Assembly: GCA_028275075.1 (NCBI GenBank)
Contig: JAQCNK010000316.1
Span: forward strand, 1 to 5,231
Direction of reading: 5' to 3'
Source of the DNA: Haloarcula sp.
GTDB taxonomy: Archaea; Halobacteriota; Halobacteria; Halobacteriales; Haloarculaceae
Length of the DNA stretch: 5,231 nt
A program made the translations under genes and the position numbers. The notes under the pieces are model-generated. The model worked only from the letters and a program-made list of their open reading frames with translations, was not told the DNA's origin and made no database searches. Of the stretch, positions 1 through 5,231 are shown piece after piece (the stretch's first letter is position 1; every line of letters begins with the position of its first letter).

Positions 1-30
1 GAGGAAGCCGCCGCGGAGGATGACGAATAA
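1..30 (+). CDS. rps13: 30S ribosomal protein S13 (uS13), C-terminal end only
   Basis: Only nine codons and the TAA stop are present, giving the acidic, alanine-rich tail EEAAAEDDE. The frame is open from base 1 and its stop (28-30) overlaps the start of rps4 by one base (TAATG). The assignment to uS13 rests on context: in archaea rps13 directly precedes rps4 and rps11, and halophilic S13 proteins usually end in an acidic tail. The visible sequence itself has no diagnostic S13 motif, so the identity is inferred. The rps4 ribosome binding site GGAGG (15-19) lies inside these last codons. Confidence 0.72.
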   Translation, partial: EEAAAEDDE

Positions 31-545
31 TGGCACTCGGTTCCAACACGAAGTTCTACGAGACGCCGAACCATCCGTATCAGGGCGAGCGAATCGCCGA
101 CGAGAGCAACCTGAAGAGTCGGTACGGCCTGAAAAACAAGGAAGAGCTCTGGCGCGCCCAGTCCGAACTGCGTGACTACCGTCGCGAGGCTCGGAAGCTG
201 CTTGGCAGCGCCGAGAGTGACGCACTCGAAGCCGAAGAGTTCCTGGCGCGACTGAAGCGCTACGGCATCCTCAACGAGCAGGACCAGCTCGACGATGTCC
301 TGTCGCTTGACGTCACAGACGTGCTCGAACGCCGTCTCCAGACGGTCGTCTACCGGAAGGGCTACGCGAACACGCCCGAGCAAGCGCGACAGTTCATCGT
401 CCACGGACACATCGAGCTTGACGAGGTACGCGTTACCCGTCCATCGATGAAGGTCGACGTGGCTGTCGAGAGCTCAGTCGGTTTCGACGAGCACAGCTCG
501 CTGTCGGACGAACTGCATCCTGAGCGCGCGGAGGCCCAAGAATGA
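30..545 (+). CDS. rps4: 30S ribosomal protein S4 (uS4)
   Basis: This 171-residue protein is a primary 16S rRNA-binding protein that nucleates assembly of the small-subunit body. The N-terminal part has the archaeal S4 pattern ([19 protein letters not shown] at about 26-44). The S4 RNA-binding domain follows at about 101-142, with [20 protein letters not shown], then the FIVHGHI turn and the VTRPSMKV strand. The C-terminus is a short acidic tail (about 152-171), usual for halophiles. At 171 residues it is the short archaeal form, without the zinc-finger N-terminus of some bacterial S4 proteins. The ATG overlaps the rps13 stop by one base and has GGAGG at 15-19, ten bases upstream. The stop overlaps the rps11 start as ATGA, so translational coupling is likely. 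A long antisense frame over this gene is a shadow. Confidence 0.97.
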   Translation: MALGSNTKFYETPNHPYQGERIADESNLKSRYGLKNKEELWRAQSELRDYRREARKLLGSAESDALEAEEFLARLKRYGILNEQDQLDDVLSLDVTDVLERRLQTVVYRKGYANTPEQARQFIVHGHIELDEVRVTRPSMKVDVAVESSVGFDEHSSLSDELHPERAEAQE

Positions 546-931
546 GCGAGGAAACCGAAGACATCTGGGGCATTGCCCACGTCCACGCATCGTTCAACAA
601 CACCATCATCACGATCACCGACCAGACCGGCGCTGAGACGCTCGCAAAGAGCTCCGGCGGAACGGTCGTCAAGCAGAACCGCGACGAAGCGTCGCCGTAC
701 GCGGCGATGCAAATGGCCGAAGTCGTCGCCGAAAAGGCGCTGGACCGAGGCGTCGAGGGCGTCGATGTTCGTGTCCGCGGTCCCGGTGGGAACCAGCAGA
801 CCTCCCCCGGTCCGGGTGCACAGGCCACCATCCGAGCACTGGCTCGCGCCGGTCTCGAAATCGGCCGCATCGAGGACGTCACGCCGACGCCCCACGACGG
901 CACTCGCGCACCCAAGAACTCTGGCTTCTAA
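542..931 (+). CDS. rps11: 30S ribosomal protein S11 (uS11)
   Basis: This 129-residue protein of the small-subunit platform binds the 16S rRNA central domain near the E site and mRNA exit. Family hallmarks are [13 protein letters not shown] (15-27), the SSGG turn (37-40), RGPGGNQQ (79-86), [17 protein letters not shown] (89-105) and [12 protein letters not shown] (111-122). The start overlaps the rps4 stop in an ATGA, with a strong GGAGG at 530-534 seven bases upstream. The C-terminus is unusual against most archaeal and eukaryotic uS11: after DGTR it ends APKNSGF instead of a run of Gly and Arg. As I recall, other haloarchaeal S11 proteins share this ending, so it looks like a lineage trait and not a frameshift. 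It lies three bases before rpoD. Confidence 0.97.
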   Translation: MSEETEDIWGIAHVHASFNNTIITITDQTGAETLAKSSGGTVVKQNRDEASPYAAMQMAEVVAEKALDRGVEGVDVRVRGPGGNQQTSPGPGAQATIRALARAGLEIGRIEDVTPTPHDGTRAPKNSGF

Positions 932-934
932 CCA

Positions 935-1717
935 ATGACACAGGATTACGAGGTTGAGTTCGTCGAACGCGGTGAGCGGGAGTCGCTCGTGTTGATTCGG
1001 GGCATCACGCCTGCCTTCGCAAACGGCATCCGCCGAGCGATGGTCGCCGACGTGCCCACGTTCAGCATCGACACCGTCCGCGTCATCGAGAACACCAGCG
1101 TGATGTTCAACGAGCAGATCGGTCTCCGACTGGGACTGGTCCCGCTGACCACCGACCTCGACGACTTCGAGATCGGTGACGAGGTGACGCTGTCGCTGTC
1201 CGTCGACGGGCCGAACACGGCCTACTCCTCGGACCTCGTTTCCAGCGACTCGCTGGTGGGGCCAGCCGACGACAACATCCCGATCATCGATCTGAAAGAC
1301 GGCCAGCGCCTCGAAGTCGAGGCCGACGCCGTCCTCGATACGGGGAAAGCACACGCCAAACATCAGGGCGGCGTGGCAGTCGGCTACCGACATCTCCAGC
1401 GCGTGGACGTCGTCGGTGACACGGGCGAGTTTGAGGACGAGGAACCCAACATCCTTCGTGGCGTTATCGAAGAGGGCGCGGCCGCCGAGGCCGCCGACCC
1501 GGACGCTGCGGACGGCGACCTCGTGCCGACAAGCGAGTTCGACAACGACCTCAGCCAGCGGTATCCAGGTAAGGAACTCTCGGTCACCGACGTCGAAAAC
1601 GCGTTCGTGTTCCACGTCGAGACTGATGGCTCCTTGACCACCGACGAACTTCTCCGTCGTGCGGTCGAGACGCTACGCGACCGAGCGACAGAGCTGAAAG
1701 ACGCAGTCCAACTGTAA
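935..1717 (+). CDS. rpoD: DNA-directed RNA polymerase subunit D (Rpb3/AC40-like)
   Basis: RpoD is the archaeal counterpart of bacterial alpha and eukaryotic Rpb3. It pairs with subunit L and, with N and P, forms the platform on which the large polymerase subunits assemble. The 260-residue product shows the alpha-type dimerisation and assembly motif at about 23-71 ([18 protein letters not shown], then [12 protein letters not shown] and GLRLGLVPL). A middle domain runs to about 150, with the typical [11 protein letters not shown] near 147-157. The dimerisation domain ends in a C-terminal helix at about 235-258. In many archaea the insert domain (here about 158-210) holds cysteines for a [4Fe-4S] cluster. 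Here there is no cysteine in the whole protein and the region is acidic and Ala-rich. The start lies three bases after the rps11 stop with no clear Shine-Dalgarno sequence, so it is probably coupled to rps11. It is unrelated to bacterial sigma-70, also called RpoD. Confidence 0.96.
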   Translation: MTQDYEVEFVERGERESLVLIRGITPAFANGIRRAMVADVPTFSIDTVRVIENTSVMFNEQIGLRLGLVPLTTDLDDFEIGDEVTLSLSVDGPNTAYSSDLVSSDSLVGPADDNIPIIDLKDGQRLEVEADAVLDTGKAHAKHQGGVAVGYRHLQRVDVVGDTGEFEDEEPNILRGVIEEGAAAEAADPDAADGDLVPTSEFDNDLSQRYPGKELSVTDVENAFVFHVETDGSLTTDELLRRAVETLRDRATELKDAVQL

Positions 1718-1722
1718 CGCCA

Positions 1723-1800
1723 ATGACCCGAAACTCCCTTTCGACGCCGATGACCGCCCGCTCCCCGAGCGCGAGGACCGAAAGGGGTTTTACGGGTCAT
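1723..1800 (+). repeat. Nested inverted repeat (long imperfect hairpin) between rpoD and tRNA-Leu
   Basis: Two perfect 8-base inverted repeats are nested. The outer arms are ATGACCCG (1723-1730) and CGGGTCAT (1793-1800). The inner arms are CCCTTTCG (1736-1743) and CGAAAGGG (1779-1786). Between them AAA (1731-1733) can pair with TTT (1789-1791) and T1735 with G1787, leaving one mismatch and one bulged A. A third small hairpin, CGCTC-CCC-GAGCG (1759-1771), sits in the 35-base loop. As RNA, the 3' end of the rpoD transcript could fold into a long stem and might act as a terminator, processing or stability element. As DNA, the 3' arm coincides with the presumed BRE and TATA box of the tRNA-Leu promoter. 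The repeat is directly visible; its function is inferred. Confidence 0.75.
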
Positions 1801-1818
1801 CAAAAATCCATTAACGCG
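1778..1818 (+). promoter_or_regulatory. Probable archaeal promoter (BRE and TATA box) for the tRNA-Leu/S9 operon
   Basis: A purine-rich BRE-like stretch (CCGAAAGG, 1778-1785) lies just upstream of the TATA-like TTTTAC (1788-1793). Archaeal transcription usually starts about 25-28 bases past the TATA centre. That predicts a start near 1815-1818, only a few bases before the mature tRNA 5' end at 1820. This is the only intergenic gap in the window and the AT-rich bases cluster here, which fits a promoter feeding the tRNA and the genes behind it. The TATA match is imperfect and no start has been mapped here. Confidence 0.55.
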
Positions 1819-1819
1819 A

Positions 1820-1904
1820 GCAGGGATAGCCAAGTTTGGCCAACGGCGCAGCGTTCAGGGCGCTGTCCCGTAGGGGTCCGCAGGTTCAAATCCTGCTCCC
1901 TGCA
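1820..1904 (+). tRNA. tRNA-Leu, anticodon CAG
   Basis: This 85-nt class II tRNA decodes CUG leucine codons. The acceptor stem GCAGGGA (1820-1826) pairs perfectly with TCCCTGC (1897-1903), and the discriminator base is A1904, as expected for archaeal tRNA-Leu. The D stem is GCC (1829-1831) with GGC (1845-1847), with GG at 1838-1839 in the loop. The anticodon stem is CAGCG (1849-1853) with CGCTG (1861-1865), and the loop TTCAGGG places the anticodon CAG at 1856-1858. The long variable arm (1866-1879) has a CCC/GGG stem. The T stem GCAGG (1880-1884) pairs with CCTGC (1892-1896) around TTCAAAT. No intron is present and CCA is not encoded. It stands at the head of the ribosomal protein cluster, 24 bases before rpl18e, so the primary transcript probably carries both, with the tRNA cut out by RNase P and RNase Z. 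Confidence 0.97.
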
Positions 1905-1918
1905 CTTTTACTCCCAAA

Positions 1919-1923
1919 GAGGA
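1919..1923 (+). promoter_or_regulatory. Ribosome binding site that fixes the rpl18e start
   Basis: GAGGA lies five bases before the ATG at 1929 and complements the CCUCC end of archaeal 16S rRNA. The reading frame stays open upstream to an ATG at 1836, but that extension would translate the body of the tRNA-Leu gene. The mature L18e family begins with SKTNPRL, so the start at 1929 is chosen. Confidence 0.85.
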
Positions 1924-1928
1924 ACCCT

Positions 1929-2279
1929 ATGAGCAAGACGAATCCGAGACTCAGTAGTCTCATCGCCGACCTGAAGTCGGCCGCCCGCAACTCGGGTGGC
2001 GCAGTCTGGGGCGACGTCGCTGAGCGGCTGCAGAAGCCGCGGCGAACACACGCGGAAGTCAACCTGGGCCGCATCGAGCGGTACGCACAGGAAGACGAGA
2101 CCGTGGTCGTTCCGGGCAAGGTGCTCGGCTCCGGCGTCCTGCAGAAGGACGTCACCGTCGCCGCCGTCGACTTCTCCGGAACCGCTGAGACGAAGATCGA
2201 CAAGGTCGGAGAGGCTGTATCACTAGAACAGGCAATCGAGAACAATCCAGAAGGCTCCCACGTCCGGGTGATTCGATGA
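1929..2279 (+). CDS. rpl18e: 50S ribosomal protein L18e
   Basis: L18e is a large-subunit protein found only in archaea and eukaryotes (eukaryotic L18), structurally related to bacterial L15. The 116-residue product has NPRL (5-8), [10 protein letters not shown] (25-34), [10 protein letters not shown] (44-53), [11 protein letters not shown] (59-69) and the C-terminal GSHVRVIR (109-116). It agrees with the H. marismortui L18e (formerly HL29) that I recall at nearly every position. The start at 1929 is preferred over the in-frame ATG at 1836 because the latter lies in the tRNA and because GAGGA precedes 1929. It is the first protein gene after tRNA-Leu, and its stop overlaps the rpl13 start in an ATGA. 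One leucine codon is CTA, uncommon in such GC-rich genes. Confidence 0.97.
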   Translation: MSKTNPRLSSLIADLKSAARNSGGAVWGDVAERLQKPRRTHAEVNLGRIERYAQEDETVVVPGKVLGSGVLQKDVTVAAVDFSGTAETKIDKVGEAVSLEQAIENNPEGSHVRVIR

Positions 2280-2713
2280 GCGTCGCAGAGTTCGATGCCG
2301 ACGTCGTCGTCGACGCCCGCGACTGTATCATGGGCCGGGTCGCCTCGCAGGTGGCCGAGACGGCACTCGACGAGCAGACCGTCGCCGTCGTCAACGCCGA
2401 GCGCGCCGTCATCACTGGTCGCGAAGACCAGATCATGGAGAAGTACAAGAAGCGCGTCGAGATCGGCGCCGACAACTCGTACTTCTACCCCAAGCGACCG
2501 GACGGGATCCTCAAGCGCTGCATCCGCGGCATGCTGCCCCACAAGAAGCAGCGTGGCCGTGACGCCTTTGAGAACGTCCGCGTCTACGTGGGCAACCCAC
2601 ACGACAAGGAGAGCGACGTGCTCGAAGGCACGTCCCTGGACCGGCTCTCGAACATCAAATTCGTCACGCTCGCGGAAGTGAGCGAGACACTCGGAGCGAA
2701 CAAGACATGGTAA
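2276..2713 (+). CDS. rpl13: 50S ribosomal protein L13 (uL13)
   Basis: L13 binds 23S rRNA early in large-subunit assembly. The 145-residue product has the N-terminal fold motif [17 protein letters not shown] (11-27), the [14 protein letters not shown] strand-turn (36-49), and the L13 signature around 70-95 with [22 protein letters not shown] and the following [10 protein letters not shown] (101-110). It ends LGANKTW. The start overlaps the rpl18e stop as ATGA, with GGTGAT (2267-2272) only three bases upstream, matching the 16S tail AUCACC. Its stop overlaps the rps9 start by seven bases (ATGGTAA). L13 and S9 adjacency is conserved in bacteria and archaea, which supports both calls. Confidence 0.97.
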   Translation: MSVAEFDADVVVDARDCIMGRVASQVAETALDEQTVAVVNAERAVITGREDQIMEKYKKRVEIGADNSYFYPKRPDGILKRCIRGMLPHKKQRGRDAFENVRVYVGNPHDKESDVLEGTSLDRLSNIKFVTLAEVSETLGANKTW

Positions 2714-3105
2714 CGAACACGTCTGGTAAAAAGAAGACCGCCGTCGCCCGCGCCACTATCAGTGAGGGCGAGGGTCGCGTGCGTATCGATTCCCAGCCGG
2801 TCGAACTGGTCGACCCGGAGCTGGCTCAGCTGAAGATGCTGGAGCCGTTCCGCATCGCCGACGAGGACCTCCGCGACGACGTCGACGTTGACGTCTCCGT
2901 TGAGGGTGGTGGCGTAATGGGACAGGCAGACGCCGCCCGAACTGCCATCGCTCGCGGTCTCGTTGACTTCACCAACGATGCTGAGCTCCGCGACGCGTTC
3001 ATGGAGTTTGACCGTTCGCTGCTGGTCAACGACGTTCGCCAGTCCGAACCAAAGAAGTGGGGCGGTCCCGGTGCACGGGCCCGGTACCAGAAATCCTACC
3101 GCTAA
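2707..3105 (+). CDS. rps9: 30S ribosomal protein S9 (uS9)
   Basis: S9 sits in the head of the small subunit, and its C-terminal tail reaches the anticodon loop of P-site tRNA. The 132-residue product shows [12 protein letters not shown] (7-18), [20 protein letters not shown] (67-86), and [20 protein letters not shown] (103-122) followed by [10 protein letters not shown]. The universal last residues SYR, including the tRNA-contacting terminal Arg, are intact. The start lies inside the end of rpl13 with a seven-base overlap and a weak GGAG at 2693-2696. It gives its name to the haloarchaeal 'S9 operon'. The middle (about 35-65) is rich in Asp and Glu, a halophile adaptation. Confidence 0.97.
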   Translation: MVTNTSGKKKTAVARATISEGEGRVRIDSQPVELVDPELAQLKMLEPFRIADEDLRDDVDVDVSVEGGGVMGQADAARTAIARGLVDFTNDAELRDAFMEFDRSLLVNDVRQSEPKKWGGPGARARYQKSYR

Positions 3106-3130
3106 GGTGATTCAAGTATGATGGTACCGG
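3081..3130 (+). repeat. Inverted repeat bracketing the rps9 stop and rpoN start
   Basis: CCGGTACCA (3081-3089) is a perfect reverse complement of TGGTACCGG (3122-3130), separated by 32 bases. In mRNA the 9-bp stem would hold the rps9 stop codon, the rpoN Shine-Dalgarno (GGTGAT, 3106-3111) and the first rpoN ATG in its loop. The arms fall in coding sequence (S9 residues ARYQ and RpoN residues MVPV), so they could arise from codon choice alone. The repeat is seen; a regulatory role is inferred. Confidence 0.5.
3106..3111 (+). promoter_or_regulatory. Ribosome binding site of rpoN
   Basis: GGTGAT is an exact complement of the AUCACC near the 16S rRNA 3' end. It lies six bases before the ATG at 3118 and nine before the second ATG at 3121. 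The spacing favours 3118 but does not exclude 3121. Confidence 0.7.
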
Positions 3131-3318
3131 TCCGGTGTTTCACGTGCGGTAACGTCGTCGGCGAGCACTGGGAAGAGTTCAAGGCCCGCACTCGCGAGGC
3201 CGAAGAGCCCGAGGACCCGGAGATGGTCCTCGACGAGCTTGGCGTCAAGCGACACTGCTGTCGCCGGATGCTCGTCTCTCACAAAGACCTTGTCGACATT
3301 GTCGCTCCATACCAATGA
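3118..3318 (+). CDS. rpoN: DNA-directed RNA polymerase subunit N (Rpb10-like)
   Basis: This 66-residue zinc-binding subunit belongs to the D-L-N-P platform of the archaeal polymerase and matches eukaryotic Rpb10. The hallmark [11 protein letters not shown] lies at 3-13, and the second half of the zinc site, KRHCCRRML, at 44-52, so all four ligands (C7, C10, C47, C48) are present. Rpb10 proteins share this atypical CX2C...CC arrangement. Length is normal for the family. Two ATGs stand in tandem (3118 and 3121); I chose the first because of the GGTGAT site six bases upstream, and the corresponding H. marismortui frame was named OrfMMV after its first residues. It follows rps9 after 12 bases and overlaps rpoK by ATGA. 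It has no relation to bacterial sigma-54, which has the same symbol. Confidence 0.97.
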   Translation: MMVPVRCFTCGNVVGEHWEEFKARTREAEEPEDPEMVLDELGVKRHCCRRMLVSHKDLVDIVAPYQ

Positions 3319-3494
3319 ACGCACAGGAAAGCCGATACGAAAAGGCCCGCAAACTGGGCTCGCGAGCGCTCCAGTTGGCCCACGGCGCACCCGTGCTCAT
3401 CGAGACGGAATACACCCAGCCAATCCTCATCGCAGCCGAGGAGTACGACGCTGGGGTCCTCCCGTTCACCGTCAAACGAGGTGACCACAAATGA
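3315..3494 (+). CDS. rpoK: DNA-directed RNA polymerase subunit K (Rpb6/omega-like)
   Basis: This gene encodes only 59 residues, beginning [20 protein letters not shown]. RpoK corresponds to eukaryotic Rpb6 and bacterial omega, which clamps the C-terminal part of the largest subunit and stabilises the enzyme. Family motifs are [20 protein letters not shown] (7-26, the omega helix), VLIE (27-30), [13 protein letters not shown] (35-47), and VLPFTVKRG (48-56), matching the archaeal 'P..IA..E...G..P..V.R' pattern. The length is normal for archaeal RpoK, which lacks the acidic N-terminal extension of Rpb6. The ATG overlaps the rpoN stop as ATGA and has no Shine-Dalgarno, so translation probably depends on reinitiation after rpoN. 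The stop overlaps eno in another ATGA. The gene order agrees with the small frame between rpoN and enolase in the H. marismortui operon. Confidence 0.96.
   Translation: MNAQESRYEKARKLGSRALQLAHGAPVLIETEYTQPILIAAEEYDAGVLPFTVKRGDHK
3478..3484 (+). promoter_or_regulatory. Strong ribosome binding site of eno
   Basis: GAGGTGA complements seven consecutive bases of the archaeal 16S 3' end (UCACCUC) and lies six bases before the eno ATG at 3491. It is the longest such match in the window. It suggests that enolase can be translated at a high rate independently of the short upstream rpoK. Confidence 0.75.
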
Positions 3495-4696
3495 CGCTAA
3501 TCACAGATATCCGACTCCGCCGCGTCCTCGACTCGCGTGGTAACGCGACTGTTGAGGCCGATGTTCTCACCGAGAGTGGGGGCTTCGGCCGCGGCAAGGC
3601 ACCGAGCGGCGCAAGTACCGGCGAATACGAGGCTCTGGAGCTGCCGGCCCAGGAAGCAATCGCGAACGCTCGCGAGGACGCTTTACCCCGCCTCATCGGC
3701 GAGGTCCACGCCGGCAATCAGCGCGATGTCGACAATGCACTGCGGGCCGCCGACGGCACGGACGACTTCTCCAGCATCGGTGCCAACTCCGCCGTCGCCA
3801 TCTCGATGGCGGCCGCCGCGGCCGGCGCCGACGTGATCGGTGCGCCGCTGTACCAGCATCTGGGCGGCACCTTCCGGGGCAACGAGTACCCGACGCCGCT
3901 GGGTAACATCATCGGCGGCGGCGAACACGCCGCCGACGCCACCAACATCCAGGAGTTCCTGTCGGCCCCCGTCGGCGCGCCGAGCGTCGAAGAGGCTGTC
4001 TTCGCCAACGCGGCGGTCCATCAGGAAGTCCACGACATGCTCGCCGACCGCGGTATCCCCGCGGGCAAGGGCGACGAGGGGGCCTGGGCGCCGTCAGTAA
4101 CCGACGACGAGGCCTTCGAACTCATGGAAGAGGCCGTCTCTACCGTGGAAGACGATGTCGGCTTCGAGATTCGGTTCGGGCTAGACGTCGCCGGCGCCGA
4201 GCTGTACGACGACGAGGAGGACGGCTACGTCTACGACGACGGCGTCAAATCCACCGCCGAGCAGATAGAGTACATGGCCGAGAAGGCCCAGGAGTACGAT
4301 CTCGTCTACGTCGAGGACCCCCTCGACGAGAACGACTACGAGGGTCACGCGACCCTCACCGAGATGGTCGGCAACCAGACGCTCATCTGCGGTGACGACC
4401 TGTTCGTGACCAACGTTGAGCGACTCCAGACCGGCATCGACCAGGACGCCGGCAACTCCATCCTCATCAAGCCAAACCAGATCGGGACGCTCTCGGATGC
4501 CGTCGACGCCATCGAACTGGCGACCGAGAACGGCTACGACTCCGTCGTCTCCCACCGGAGCGGCGAGACTGAGGACACCACTATCGCACACCTCGCTGTC
4601 GCGACCGGCGCCGCGTTCATCAAGACGGGCGCCGTCGGCGGCGAGCGCACTGCCAAGCTGAACGAACTCATCCGTATCGAGGACAACGCAGTATGA
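3491..4696 (+). CDS. eno: Enolase (phosphopyruvate hydratase)
   Basis: Enolase interconverts 2-phosphoglycerate and phosphoenolpyruvate in the cytoplasm, needing Mg2+, in glycolysis and gluconeogenesis. The 401-residue product carries the full active site by motif: [11 protein letters not shown] (12-22), the flexible loop [10 protein letters not shown] (38-47), [13 protein letters not shown] (144-156) with H146 and E155, GDEGAWAP (194-201) with E196, metal ligands D232 (GLDVAGAE), E275 (VEDPLDEND) and D302 (GDDLFVTN), K327 (LIKPNQIGT), SHRSGET (354-360) with H355, and K378 (IKTG). GDEGAWAP departs from the common GDEGGFAP at two non-catalytic positions. The length is somewhat below the usual 410-430, as in other haloarchaea. 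It overlaps rpoK and rps2 by ATGA at each end and has a strong GAGGTGA site. Enolase inside this ribosomal/RNA polymerase cluster is a known euryarchaeal arrangement. Confidence 0.97.
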   Translation: MTLITDIRLRRVLDSRGNATVEADVLTESGGFGRGKAPSGASTGEYEALELPAQEAIANAREDALPRLIGEVHAGNQRDVDNALRAADGTDDFSSIGANSAVAISMAAAAAGADVIGAPLYQHLGGTFRGNEYPTPLGNIIGGGEHAADATNIQEFLSAPVGAPSVEEAVFANAAVHQEVHDMLADRGIPAGKGDEGAWAPSVTDDEAFELMEEAVSTVEDDVGFEIRFGLDVAGAELYDDEEDGYVYDDGVKSTAEQIEYMAEKAQEYDLVYVEDPLDENDYEGHATLTEMVGNQTLICGDDLFVTNVERLQTGIDQDAGNSILIKPNQIGTLSDAVDAIELATENGYDSVVSHRSGETEDTTIAHLAVATGAAFIKTGAVGGERTAKLNELIRIEDNAV

Positions 4697-5231
4697 GCGG
4701 CAACGAGAAAGAAGGTCTCGACGCAGAGGAGTCCGAGTTCGACCCGTCCGAGGAGGACGAGGTCGCTGACGACGCCGACGCGGAGACAGCGACGGACGCC
4801 GAACAGCCCGCCGAGGCCACCGAGGCCGAGGCAGAGACAGCCGACGAGGAAGCCGAGGAATCGGCACTGCAACTCGACGAGGACGTCATGCCCGACGAGC
4901 AGAGCGAGGCCGACCTCCTCATCCCCGTCGAGGACTACCTCGGTGCCGGTGTCCACATCGGGACCCAGCAGAAGACCCAAGACATGGAGCGGTTCATCCA
5001 TCGGGTCAGGACTGACGGGCTCTACGTGCTGGACGTCTCGATGACTGACACCCGAATCCGCACCGCTGCGGACTTCCTGGCCAACTACAAGCCCGAGCAG
5101 ATCCTCGTGGCTTCCTCGCGCCAGTACGGCCGGTTCCCGGCCGAGACGTTCGCTGACGCCGTCGGCGCCCGTGCCCGTACGGGTCGCTTCATCCCCGGCA
5201 CGCTGACGAACCCGGACTACGACGGCTACAT
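4693..5231 (+). CDS. rps2: 30S ribosomal protein S2 (uS2), 3' end beyond the window
   Basis: S2 binds late to the small subunit between head and body; the eukaryotic counterpart is RPSA/Sa. The window holds 179 codons and two further bases. Residues 1-76 form an extension with 33 Asp or Glu, one Lys and no Arg. The S2 fold begins near 77 with [18 protein letters not shown] (76-93), where the GAGVHIGTQ motif is diagnostic, followed by [19 protein letters not shown] (98-116), the helix [13 protein letters not shown] (120-132), [20 protein letters not shown] (137-156), and [13 protein letters not shown] (164-176), the conserved 'RF.PGTLTNP' loop. The ATG overlaps the eno stop as ATGA, with GAGGA at 4679-4683. 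An internal Met (residue 66) just before the core is a possible but less likely start. The C-terminal third of the protein is missing only because the window ends. Confidence 0.95.
   Translation, partial: MSGNEKEGLDAEESEFDPSEEDEVADDADAETATDAEQPAEATEAEAETADEEAEESALQLDEDVMPDEQSEADLLIPVEDYLGAGVHIGTQQKTQDMERFIHRVRTDGLYVLDVSMTDTRIRTAADFLANYKPEQILVASSRQYGRFPAETFADAVGARARTGRFIPGTLTNPDYDGY

Noticed and set aside
362..1615. 417-codon open frame on the minus strand over rps4, rps11 and rpoD
   Set aside because: It runs antisense to three firmly identified genes, matches no family I know, and is expected from strong third-position GC bias, which removes stops in the complementary frame.
1905..1912. CTTTTACT as a terminator after tRNA-Leu
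   Set aside because: The T run is only four bases long with a ribosome binding site directly behind it, and cotranscription with rpl18e is reported for the equivalent H. marismortui locus.
1836..1928. N-terminal extension of L18e by 31 codons
   Set aside because: The extension is the tRNA gene read as codons. The family start (MSKTNPRL) and the GAGGA site place the start at 1929.
1723..1932. 69-codon plus-strand frame after rpoD
   Set aside because: It would translate straight through tRNA-Leu and its promoter, lacks a ribosome binding site and has no recognisable family.
1886..2602. 238-codon minus-strand frame over rpl18e and rpl13
   Set aside because: Antisense to two clear ribosomal protein genes and reaching into the tRNA; composition is that of a shadow frame.
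4181..5001. Overlapping minus-strand frames of 228 and 155 codons over eno and rps2
   Set aside because: The Ser/Arg-rich and Val/Leu-rich stretches are the complements of acidic codon runs (GAC, GAG, GCC) in the real genes.
1..5231. A novel system, mobile element, CRISPR array or horizontally acquired island
   Set aside because: Every gene is a conserved housekeeping gene in expected order and orientation, with even composition. I saw no direct-repeat arrays, transposase fragments or integration duplications.

Overview
The window reads as haloarchaeal chromosome, most likely Haloarcula or a close relative. The DNA is GC-rich with codon third positions strongly biased to G/C, the proteins are acidic, and the genes are the archaeal/eukaryotic versions of ribosomal proteins and RNA polymerase subunits. 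The order tRNA-Leu, L18e, L13, S9, RpoN, RpoK, enolase, S2 matches the published 'S9 operon' of Haloarcula marismortui. This is conserved housekeeping DNA. I see no mobile element, CRISPR array, defence system, toxin-antitoxin pair or integrated element.

Layout, all on the + strand. Bases 1-1717 are the end of an upstream cluster: the last codons of rps13 (uS13), then rps4 (uS4), rps11 (uS11) and rpoD (RNA polymerase subunit D). Bases 1718-1819 are the only real intergenic region. It carries a long nested inverted repeat and the likely promoter of the next unit. Bases 1820-1904 encode tRNA-Leu(CAG). After a 24-nt spacer the second cluster runs without a break: rpl18e, rpl13 (uL13), rps9 (uS9), rpoN, rpoK, eno and rps2 (uS2), the last cut off by the window end. 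No stretch above about 100 bases lacks a gene.

The genes supply translation and transcription: small-subunit proteins S13, S4, S11, S9 and S2, large-subunit proteins L18e and L13, polymerase subunits D, N and K, and a leucine tRNA. Enolase, a glycolytic/gluconeogenic enzyme, sits between rpoK and rps2. D and N belong to the same polymerase assembly platform (D-L-N-P), so the two clusters are linked in function as well as position. Most junctions are 1-7 nt overlaps, chiefly ATGA, which suggests translational coupling and dosage control through shared transcripts.

The points most worth a second look are the roughly 78-nt nested inverted repeat that contains the presumed tRNA-Leu promoter, an inverted repeat bracketing the rpoN start, the Cys-free RpoD, the non-basic S11 tail, and the very acidic N-terminal extension of S2.
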